The translations under genes and the position numbers were made by a program. From assembly GCA_902791215.1 (NCBI GenBank), contig CADAUZ010000001.1, positions 86,001 to 150,000 on the forward strand: a stretch of 64,000 nucleotides of DNA, written 5' to 3'. Positions 43,157 through 50,561 of the stretch are shown piece by piece (positions within the stretch are counted from its first letter, which is position 1; each line of letters starts with the position of its first letter). A model generated the notes under the pieces. It was not told the origin of the DNA. It did not search any database and worked only from the letters and a program-made list of their open reading frames with translations. The stretch is from Oscillospiraceae bacterium (GTDB lineage: Bacteria > Bacillota > Clostridia > Oscillospirales > Oscillospiraceae).

Positions 43157-45388
43157 CTATTGGTTCTGTCCCCAGCTCAGGACGCGTTTTTTCATGCCCT
43201 CTACGTCCAGGACGCCGCAGGCAAAGCCCTTACGGATGAGGTCCTCGGGGACAAACTCGTCGTACTTTTCGAAGACCGGGACCTCCTTTTCGTAGACGAG
43301 CTCCAGGGGATCAAAGTCCTTTGCCGCCTCTTCGGCGGTGATCCGGAAAAACTCCGCTTCCGTGACCTTCATGGTAAACTGTATGTAATAAGGCCGCGAG
43401 GGGCTGAGGCCGCGAAGCCCCAGGCGTTCGGCGCATCGAAGCTTCAAGAAGCGCTCGAGCGCGAGAAAGGCGTAGCTGCCGAGCCACGGAAACAGAGCCC
43501 ACATATTGCCGCCGAGGTGGACCAGCGGATGGCCCATCATGCCGGAATTTTGAAAGCTTGCGCGCGCGTCCTCAAGCCTGCACACGGCATGCCGCATGAG
43601 GTAGGGATAGACCTTATCCTCGGCGAGGACGCGGTACATGCGCTCTAAGATGCGGGTGTGGATGTCCCCCGCCACATCTCCGAAGTAGGCCGGGATATTG
43701 CCCTTGACAAGCGTGCAGTAGACCTCGTGCCGCTGGTGATCAACGTCTTCGACCACCCAGACTCTGCCCGCGATGGCGATCTTGTCCCCGACGGGAGGGG
43801 GCTTTACGATGGTGCCGAGCTCCTCCGAGCCTGCGCGGACGGCGTACTCGACATTTTCGCGGAACACGGCGTAGAACTTGTAGTTGTTTACGATGCGCTC
43901 GCCCGTGAGGCCCACGATCAGGCCTCCGTTTTCCGTGCGGCTTATGTGGTCGATCTCCAGCAGATGGCGCAGGAGCAGACGGTAATCATCCTGTGTGACG
44001 CGGTGGAAGGAACTCAGCGTCAGAACGCGCGAGGCAAGCTCCCCCGCCGTCATCTCCCCGCAGGAGGCGAGCGTGCTCATGGTCTGGTGGTAGAGAAGAC
44101 TGTAGGGCAGGCGGTCGGTGCGCGGCGGCTCCACGAAGCGCTCCTCGATATAAAGCTGAACCAGCGCGATGCCCTGGATGAGATACCAAGGGATCATGTC
44201 CGGCAGCATGGCGCGGGCCTCGGGGTGTTCCTCGCGCATGACGAACCACATCTCCGACGGCTCGCCCCGTCGCCCGGTGCGGCCCATGCGCTGGAGAAAG
44301 CCCGAGACGGTATAGGGCGCATCCACATGGAAGGCGCGCTCGAGCCTGCCGATGTCGATACCGAGCTCCAGGGTGGCGGTGGCGCAGACAGAGAGCAGTG
44401 AATCGTCGTCCTTCATCTCCTCCTCGGCGCTCTCACGGTAGGAGGCGGAGAGGTTGCCGTGATGGATAAGAAAGCGGTCGGGCTCGTGTCTTGCCTCGCA
44501 GTACTGTCTCAGCTGCTGGCAGACAGCCTCGCACTCCTCGCGGGAATTGGTGAAGACCAGGCACTTTTTGCCCCGCGTATGCTCGAAGATATAGCCGATG
44601 CCGGGGTCGGCGGCTTTGGGGGCCTCATCGGTCGCGTCCTCGATCTGTAAGCCGGGGGTGTCCGCGCGGCCCTCGTCCGCCTGGGGAGCGGTATTAAAAA
44701 AGTGCTCCATGCTCAGGCGCCAGACCTCTTTGCCGCCCTCCACGCGCGGGATGACGGTCCCCCGTCCGCTGCCGGACGCGAGAAAGCGCCCCGCGGCCTC
44801 GGGGTCGCCGATGGTGGCGGAGAGGCCGATGCGCCGCGGTTTGCACCCCGCCGTTTTGCACAGGCGCTCGATGAGGCAGAAGGTCTGCATGCCGCGGTCG
44901 CCGCGCAGGAGGGAGTGTACCTCGTCGATGACGATAAAGCGCAGGTCTCCGAACAGGGATGGGATCTCCATGTGCTTGTTGATCATCAGCGATTCCAGGG
45001 ACTCGGGCGTGATCTGCAGGATCCCGGCGGGCTTTCGTAAAAGCTTTCGCTTCTGCGTCTGGGGCACGTCCCCGTGCCAGCGGTAGACCGGGATGCCCGC
45101 GTCCTCGCACAGCTCGCTTAAGCGTCCGAACTGGTCGTTGATGAGGGCCTTCAACGGCGCAATGTACAGGACGCCGACGCTTGCAGACGGGTCTTCGTCC
45201 AGCATTGTCAGGATCGGGAAGAAGGCGGCCTCCGTCTTGCCGGAGGCGGTGGAAGCGGTGAGCAGAACGTTTTCATCCGTGCCGAAGATGGCCTCCCCCG
45301 CCGCGTTCTGTACGCCGCGGAGCATCTGCCAGCCCGAGCGGTAGATATAGTCCTGGATAAAGGGCGCGTAGCGCTGAAAGACGTTCAT
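43157..45388 (-). CDS. Lhr-like SF2 DEAD/DEAH-box helicase of the TerB/BrxD cassette
   Basis: The 743-residue helicase has motif I TASTASGKTEA (Ser49-Thr52), motif II DEVH (155-158), motif III SAT (190-192) and motif VI QRMGRTGRRG. A C-terminal region of about 300 residues follows with a winged-helix-like part. It resembles Lhr-type helicases and BrxHI of type 2 BREX. It should move along nucleic acid using ATP. The start overlaps the stop of the ATPase gene by four bases, so the three cassette genes are translated together. No nuclease or methylase domain is seen. Confidence 0.88.
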   Translation of the reverse strand: MNVFQRYAPFIQDYIYRSGWQMLRGVQNAAGEAIFGTDENVLLTASTASGKTEAAFFPILTMLDEDPSASVGVLYIAPLKALINDQFGRLSELCEDAGIPVYRWHGDVPQTQKRKLLRKPAGILQITPESLESLMINKHMEIPSLFGDLRFIVIDEVHSLLRGDRGMQTFCLIERLCKTAGCKPRRIGLSATIGDPEAAGRFLASGSGRGTVIPRVEGGKEVWRLSMEHFFNTAPQADEGRADTPGLQIEDATDEAPKAADPGIGYIFEHTRGKKCLVFTNSREECEAVCQQLRQYCEARHEPDRFLIHHGNLSASYRESAEEEMKDDDSLLSVCATATLELGIDIGRLERAFHVDAPYTVSGFLQRMGRTGRRGEPSEMWFVMREEHPEARAMLPDMIPWYLIQGIALVQLYIEERFVEPPRTDRLPYSLLYHQTMSTLASCGEMTAGELASRVLTLSSFHRVTQDDYRLLLRHLLEIDHISRTENGGLIVGLTGERIVNNYKFYAVFRENVEYAVRAGSEELGTIVKPPPVGDKIAIAGRVWVVEDVDHQRHEVYCTLVKGNIPAYFGDVAGDIHTRILERMYRVLAEDKVYPYLMRHAVCRLEDARASFQNSGMMGHPLVHLGGNMWALFPWLGSYAFLALERFLKLRCAERLGLRGLSPSRPYYIQFTMKVTEAEFFRITAEEAAKDFDPLELVYEKEVPVFEKYDEFVPEDLIRKGFACGVLDVEGMKKRVLSWGQNQ

Positions 45389-46713
45389 ATCGTAAACTCC
45401 GCAAAGGCCCCGTCAGTCTCGTCCGACACGGCCTCCGACTTGGCGTAGCTGAATTCCTCCGACTCCATGAGCGCGGTCAGGGACATGTCCGGGTTCTGGT
45501 AGAGAAGGTTCAATAGTTCGATAAAGTCTCGGATCACCTCGCGGGGCGTGATGTTTTGATCCGCACCGATGCGCCCGTACTCGAGCTTGATAAACACCGC
45601 GAGATCGTCGGTTTGGAGCCTGCGGGCATAGCCGTAGAGATCGGCGTGCATGTCCGCGAGCTTTTCGCACAGCACCAGCATCTCCTCCGGCGTCAGCGGC
45701 TCCAGGTGAATGACCGGTGCCAGCAGGTCCCGCGCGCCGGGGCGGGAGAACTTCCCTTCCGCAAGGCGCGAGCGCAGGGCCTCGTAGCTGTAGACGCCGC
45801 GCCGTTTGTCCTCAACAGCCTGGGGCGTGGCCCCCATCAGGATGCCGAGGTAGCGCGCCTTGCCCTGGAGGGTGTCGTTATACATGGTGAGCATCTTTTC
45901 ATAGTTATACTGGCGGGTAATGGAGTTTGGGATCTTGTAGATGTTCACAAGCTCGTCGATCATGATCATCATGCCCTTATAGCCCGCAAGGCGGAAAAAG
46001 ACAGCGAAGAGCTTTAAGTACTCGTACCAGTCGTCGTCCGTGATGATGACATTGACGCCCAGCTCCTCCTTCGCCTCGCGCTTTGTGGCATACTCAGCGC
46101 GAAACCAGCGCACCACCTTCTGCTTGAGGGCGTCGTCTCCGTCCACGTAGGCGTGGTAGTAAAGCGACAGGAGGCGGGCAAACTCAAAGCCGTGCACAAG
46201 CTCGCTGACCGCGGCGGTGACGGAATAGATCTTCTGGTCGACCGCGATCGTGAGCGCCGCGTCGCCGGGGGCAAGCCCGGTCTCCCCCACCGCCTCCGCC
46301 TGCACGCCGCTGATCCAGCGGTCCAGCACCAGGGTCAGTGCCCCGCCCTCGGGCTTGGTTTTGGTGGAGAGATTGCCGATGAGCTCCCGGTAAGTCGCCA
46401 GTCCCTGGCCGCGCGTGCCCTGCAGGCGGCGCTCAGGCGAGAGGTCGGCGTCGGCCACGACAAAGCCGCGCTCCATGACGTAGTTGCGGATGGTCTGGAT
46501 GAGAAAGCTCTTGCCCGAGCCGTAGCGACCCACAATGAAGCGAAAGGACGCGCCGCCGTCGGCGATAATATCCACGTCGTGCAGCAGGGCCTCGATCTCG
46601 CTTTTGCGGCCCACGGTGATATAGGGCAGGCCGATGCGGGGCACGACGCCGCCCTTCAAGGAGTTGAGCACCGTCTGAGAAATGCGCTTCGGCACTCTTC
46701 TGTTTTCGTTCAT
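45385..46713 (-). CDS. BrxD-like P-loop ATPase (DUF2791)
   Basis: The 442-residue AAA-type ATPase has Walker A VGRYGSGKS (61-69) and Walker B GMMIMIDELVNIYK with Asp253-Glu254. The pattern matches the BREX ATP-binding family BrxC/BrxD (DUF2791, ORC/Cdc6-like). BrxD works with a helicase in BREX. Here the gene is flanked by four-base overlaps with a helicase gene and a TerB-domain gene and without PglX, PglZ or BrxL. The name brxD is not assigned because the system is not a full BREX locus. Confidence 0.88.
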   Translation of the reverse strand: MNENRRVPKRISQTVLNSLKGGVVPRIGLPYITVGRKSEIEALLHDVDIIADGGASFRFIVGRYGSGKSFLIQTIRNYVMERGFVVADADLSPERRLQGTRGQGLATYRELIGNLSTKTKPEGGALTLVLDRWISGVQAEAVGETGLAPGDAALTIAVDQKIYSVTAAVSELVHGFEFARLLSLYYHAYVDGDDALKQKVVRWFRAEYATKREAKEELGVNVIITDDDWYEYLKLFAVFFRLAGYKGMMIMIDELVNIYKIPNSITRQYNYEKMLTMYNDTLQGKARYLGILMGATPQAVEDKRRGVYSYEALRSRLAEGKFSRPGARDLLAPVIHLEPLTPEEMLVLCEKLADMHADLYGYARRLQTDDLAVFIKLEYGRIGADQNITPREVIRDFIELLNLLYQNPDMSLTALMESEEFSYAKSEAVSDETDGAFAEFTI

Positions 46714-48506
46714 GTCTGTGTTCCTCCCAGTATGCGGGTAAGGTCCTCGCGGTAATCCTCCACGAGCGTGAGGGTGCTGCCGTCGTACTCCACAACGCTG
46801 TCGCCGATCTCGTCATAAAAGGCTTCGTTGATGGTATCGGCCGCGACGGCAGGCATGAGGCGGGCGTTTTGGATAAGCTCCGCCGCCGATTCGCCGCGCA
46901 GGAGCTTTAGCAGGATTTGAAGGTGTTGCGCGTCAAGACCGTCGAAAGCCGGTTCCGTGGGTTCCGGTTCGATGCTGCTCTCGGCAAGCTCCTCCTCGGT
47001 CAGAAGGCTGTCACGGGTTTGGCCCGCGTCACGGCGGATTCGGTCAAGGCCGGTGAAATCAATGTTGATTTTCGGTCTCGCGGCCTCCCGGGCAGCTTTC
47101 TCCTCGGCGGCGATGAGCGCGGCGGCATAGGGTGCGGCCCAGGCCTCCTCCCTCTTTTCGCGCAGATAGTGTCCGGTTTTGAGCCAGCGGCGAAGCTGGC
47201 GATCCCCCTCGTGCAGCAGGGCCAGGAAGCGGTCCCGGTCAAAGCGCAGAGGGTCATAGCGCTCCTCCTGCCAGATCTCTCCCCGGCACTCGTAGCGACG
47301 GGACGGGTTCAGGACATACTGCCGGGGCGGCTGCGGTGTCTCCTCCCAGTATACGGCGTTGGAGAGGGGCCGCCAGGGATGCGTCTCGCGCTCCCCGAAG
47401 CAGTCGGTAAAAAGCTGCCCAGCGGTCTTAAGCATGGCGGTGCGCCAGAGAGCGGCAAAAAGATGCCTCCCCCTTTCCGCATCCGCCATGACCGGGGACT
47501 GCGTGAGCTTTTCGCCCGCGAAGGCGCAGAGGGCGTCAAACAGCGTCTCATCCGTCTGCTCCTGCGGCATGCTTAAGGCTGCGAGGGCCAGGTCCTGCGC
47601 CATGAGGTCCGGGTCTGCGCAGGCCCGGGCGGTCTCCGGCGGCAGATCGTGCAGCACCGCGTATTCCGGCATCCAGCGTCGGATGTTCTTTCGCATGTTC
47701 CCGTCGCCGTAACCGGGGTTTACATAATTTTCTTCAAAGGCCCTCAGCTTTGCAAGCGTGTCCTCCGGCCCCGCCGTCCCGATGCCGCACAGCAGCTCGT
47801 ACAGGTAGATATAGGCGAAAGCCTCCGCCGTCGGCCGACAGTCTCCTGCGCGTAAGCGTGTCCGCCATGTGAAGTAGCCCCGCAGCTGAGGCAGGTTCAA
47901 GTCGTGGTAGCAGGGAAAATAGCGCCGGAGCTGGCCGTTCCATGGCCGGTCATCCGTGTAGCACTCCATATATTTGGCCTGGCGATAAAAGTTTTTGTTC
48001 TTTTGCCGGAAGGAGCCGTCGCCGTATTCGTAGAGCTTTCGCATCTCCAGGATCTGCTCCGGCGCGTCCGGGTCAACTGATTCGAGAGAGGCGGCGGTAA
48101 AGAGCAGCGGTGTATCCGCGTAAGTGGACGAAAGCTTCACGGGGTTCTCGTCCAGAACGATGGCATAGCCCCGATCAGACCGGGCGGCCTTGTCCAGCAG
48201 GCGGCACACCGTCTCGGGATCGGTGTCTTCGTCCATACGCACGCCGACCCACTGCCTGCCCTTCATGCGAAAGGGCGGCGTGAGGTAAGGCGGATAGACG
48301 CCCCTGAGCGCCTCCTGCCCGCACTTAAGGTCGCAGCGCTCGATCTCGCGCCCGGCATCAAAGTCCCACTGGCGCATGAGCAGCGCGATCCACTTGCCGC
48401 TCACGGGATCTGCCAGCACCGAGAAGCCCGGAAAATCGGCCCACTTGTGCTGCTCGCGGATATGCAGTTTTTCCTCGGCATAGGCAGCCAGGTCCGACAG
48501 TGTCAT
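46710..48506 (-). CDS. TerB-N/TerB-C protein with an N-terminal YjbR-like region
   Basis: The 598-residue protein carries the TerB-N signature LRGYFTWRTRLRAGDC followed by FAYIYLYELLCGIG (about 195-245) and RKNIRRWMPEYAVLHDL. A TerB-C-like C terminus lies at about 525-590 (INEAFYDEIGDSVVEYDG). The first 115 residues (LAAYAEEKLHIREQHKWADF, MKGRQWVGVR) resemble the MmcQ/YjbR fold. It may act as the sensor or scaffold of the cassette. ATG at 48506 with AGGAGAAAC is preferred; the frame is open 15 codons more. The TerB-N link is clear by motif; the YjbR link is tentative. Confidence 0.85.
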   Translation of the reverse strand: MTLSDLAAYAEEKLHIREQHKWADFPGFSVLADPVSGKWIALLMRQWDFDAGREIERCDLKCGQEALRGVYPPYLTPPFRMKGRQWVGVRMDEDTDPETVCRLLDKAARSDRGYAIVLDENPVKLSSTYADTPLLFTAASLESVDPDAPEQILEMRKLYEYGDGSFRQKNKNFYRQAKYMECYTDDRPWNGQLRRYFPCYHDLNLPQLRGYFTWRTRLRAGDCRPTAEAFAYIYLYELLCGIGTAGPEDTLAKLRAFEENYVNPGYGDGNMRKNIRRWMPEYAVLHDLPPETARACADPDLMAQDLALAALSMPQEQTDETLFDALCAFAGEKLTQSPVMADAERGRHLFAALWRTAMLKTAGQLFTDCFGERETHPWRPLSNAVYWEETPQPPRQYVLNPSRRYECRGEIWQEERYDPLRFDRDRFLALLHEGDRQLRRWLKTGHYLREKREEAWAAPYAAALIAAEEKAAREAARPKINIDFTGLDRIRRDAGQTRDSLLTEEELAESSIEPEPTEPAFDGLDAQHLQILLKLLRGESAAELIQNARLMPAVAADTINEAFYDEIGDSVVEYDGSTLTLVEDYREDLTRILGGTQT

Positions 48507-48529
48507 GCGGTTTCTCCTGTGACAGTAGC

Positions 48530-48563
48530 CCGCAGGGGCCGATGCACTCACCGGCCCCTGCGG
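48530..48563. other. GC-rich hairpin upstream of the TerB gene
   Basis: CCGCAGGGGCCG/CGGCCCCTGCGG is a perfect 12-bp stem with a 10-base loop and no U run. It lies 10-15 bp before the ribosome-binding site of the TerB gene, in the gap after the small hypothetical gene. Confidence 0.55.
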
Positions 48564-48593
48564 TCATGTATCGATATATTCTGGGTACAGTGC

Positions 48594-48935
48594 TCAGCGC
48601 CCAAAGTAATCCTCCTTCGGTCTCTTGCGCAGCGCGGCATCCAGCAGGACATCGTCCTGCACCTCAGCGACAATGCCGTTTTGGCGCAGGATCTCCCTCG
48701 CCTTCTCCTCGTCCCCGGCGATGACCTTGACCCAGTAGATATCCCGGTCAATGACGCCCTTGGCTCCAAAGTTGCGAGGGTCGAGCTTGGCGCCGCAGCC
48801 GCCGCCCATGACCGTCTCCTGCAGATAATGGCCGGACTTCACGCCCGGAAGCCCTGCCTCCTTGAGCGCCGCCTTGATCTGCAGCCAGGTCTCCTTGTCG
48901 CGCTTTTTGAAGATGTCCACACGTTTTTCAAACAT
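48594..48935 (-). CDS. Hypothetical protein
   Basis: The 113-residue cytoplasmic protein is not recognised. Its C-terminal half (IYWVKVIAGDEEKAREILRQ then NGIVAEVQDDVLL) has the strand-helix-strand look of DUF2007-like signal proteins that handle a gene-regulation or metal role, but this is weak. A GGGAGG site 8 bp upstream supports translation. It lies directly before the TerB cassette on the same strand, with an 87-bp gap holding a hairpin, so membership in that operon is open. Confidence 0.7.
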   Translation of the reverse strand: MFEKRVDIFKKRDKETWLQIKAALKEAGLPGVKSGHYLQETVMGGGCGAKLDPRNFGAKGVIDRDIYWVKVIAGDEEKAREILRQNGIVAEVQDDVLLDAALRKRPKEDYFGR

Positions 48936-49003
48936 GGCTCACGCCTCCCGTTTTTCTTTCTGCCTCCACTATACCACTTGCCGCGCAGACGGTCAAGCGT
49001 GCA

Positions 49004-49034
49004 AAAACGGCACAGCGCGATGCTGTGCCGTTTT
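49004..49034. terminator. Terminator of the sodium symporter gene
   Basis: AAAACGGCACAGC/GCTGTGCCGTTTT is a perfect 13-bp stem. On the minus strand it ends in TTTTTGC, 15 bp after the symporter stop. Confidence 0.85.
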
Positions 49035-49048
49035 GTTGACCAATATGC

Positions 49049-50389
49049 TTATTTCCAGCCGAAGGTGGCGAGGCCGTAGATGTACAGGACCCCGACGCAG
49101 ATGGGGACGAAGTACTTGAAGATGGGCTGCATCCAGGGCTGGACCTTGAGGCCCTTGCCCTCGTTTGCCTCGGCGATGAACTTGTCCCAGCCCCAGCCGA
49201 TCTTGTAGCAGCAGAAGATGGAGAAGATCAGCGCGCCGAGCGGCAGGAGGTTCGTGCTCACGATGAAGTCCCAGAAATCGAGCCACGCGGTCCCTTCCGC
49301 GAAGGGCTGGAAGTGGAACACACTGTAGCCCAGAGCCGTGGTCAGGGCCAGCAGGAAAATGCCGATGCCGCACACCAGGCAGCCCTTCGGGCGGCTCCAG
49401 CCGGTCAGCTCACGCACGCAGGCGAGAATGTTTTCAAACACCGCAAGCTCCGTGGAGAAGGCCGCAAACACCATGAACAGGAAGAACAGCGCGCCCCAGA
49501 GGCGGCCGCCCGCCATGTTCAGGAACACGGTGGCCATCGTATCGAACAGGAGCGCCGGGCCCGCGCCCGGGGTGATGTTATAGGTGAAGCAGGCCGGGAA
49601 GATGATGAAGCCTGCCATGATTGCAACGAAGGTATCGAGGATGATAACGTTCACCGACTCGCCCAGCAGGGTGTGGTCCTTGCCGATGTAGCTGCCGAAT
49701 ATCGCCATGGAGCCGATGCCGATGGAGAGCGTGAAGAACGCCTGGTTCATGGCACCGACAATGACCTGGCCGTTGATTTTGCTGAAATCGGGCACCAGAT
49801 AGAAAGACAAGCCCTCCTTCGCGCCGGGGAGAATGGCGCTGTGGAACGCAAGCACCAGCATCAGGCAGAAGAGCGCAACCATCATGTACTTGGTCACGCG
49901 CTCAAGACCGCCCTGGAGGTCAAAGCTCAAAACCGCAAAGCCGATGGAGACTGCGATGGCGAGGTAAACCACATTGACGGTGGGGTTCGTGATCATATTG
50001 ACAAAGCCGAGGTTGTCGGTCGAGCCGATGAGGAACTTTACGAAGTAGTACATCATCCAGCCGGTGACGACGGTGTAGAAGGCCATCAGGGCGATGTTGC
50101 CGAGCAGCGCGAGGTAGCCGTGGATATGCCACTTCTGGCCGGGCTTTTCAAGCTTCTGGTACATTCTGACCGGGCTTGCCTGGGACGCGCGGCCCATGGC
50201 AAACTCCATCGTCATGGAGGGCAGGCCCAGCAGCAGCAGGCACAGCACGTACACCAGTACGAAGCCGCCGCCGCCATACTGTCCCGTCATCCACGGGAAC
50301 TTCCAAACATTGCCGCAGCCGATGGCGCAGCCGGCGCTTAGCATGATGAAGCCCAAGCGGCTGCCGAGTCTTTCTCTTTCGTTATTCAA
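49049..50389 (-). CDS. Sodium-dependent transporter, NSS/SNF family
   Basis: The 446-residue membrane protein begins with the family signature GFIMLSAGCAIGCGNVWKFP, the unwound TM1 that binds sodium and substrate, and has about 11-12 hydrophobic segments. Bacterial homologues such as LeuT, TnaT and MhsT carry amino acids with Na+. The substrate is not predictable. The start is TTG at 50389 with AGAGGTG 7 bp upstream. It is a monocistronic unit with its own promoter and terminator. Confidence 0.93.
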   Translation of the reverse strand: MNNERERLGSRLGFIMLSAGCAIGCGNVWKFPWMTGQYGGGGFVLVYVLCLLLLGLPSMTMEFAMGRASQASPVRMYQKLEKPGQKWHIHGYLALLGNIALMAFYTVVTGWMMYYFVKFLIGSTDNLGFVNMITNPTVNVVYLAIAVSIGFAVLSFDLQGGLERVTKYMMVALFCLMLVLAFHSAILPGAKEGLSFYLVPDFSKINGQVIVGAMNQAFFTLSIGIGSMAIFGSYIGKDHTLLGESVNVIILDTFVAIMAGFIIFPACFTYNITPGAGPALLFDTMATVFLNMAGGRLWGALFFLFMVFAAFSTELAVFENILACVRELTGWSRPKGCLVCGIGIFLLALTTALGYSVFHFQPFAEGTAWLDFWDFIVSTNLLPLGALIFSIFCCYKIGWGWDKFIAEANEGKGLKVQPWMQPIFKYFVPICVGVLYIYGLATFGWK

Positions 50390-50423
50390 ACATATACACC
50401 TCTTTCTAAGAGATAATGAATGT

Positions 50424-50451
50424 ATTATATTCTATTTTCCAAAAAAATCAA
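50424..50451 (-). promoter_or_regulatory. Promoter of the NSS transporter gene
   Basis: TTGATT (50446-50451) and TATAAT (50424-50429) on the minus strand, 16-bp spacer, in an AT-rich gap that contains nothing else except a duplicated CTTTGCAGTGTT. Confidence 0.6.
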
Positions 50452-50561
50452 TATATATATACGGCCTTCTTGTGCTTTTCTACGTTTTGCACTACACACG
50501 TTAAAGCTTTGCAGTGTTAAATTATTACCTTTGCAGTGTTTGACACGGAAGGCGCACGGGA

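Noticed and set aside
43157..48506. A complete BREX locus
   Set aside because: Only the BrxD-like ATPase and helicase are present. The methylase, phosphatase (PglZ) and BrxL/Lon-like genes are missing; the lon at 15.8 kb is the housekeeping enzyme.
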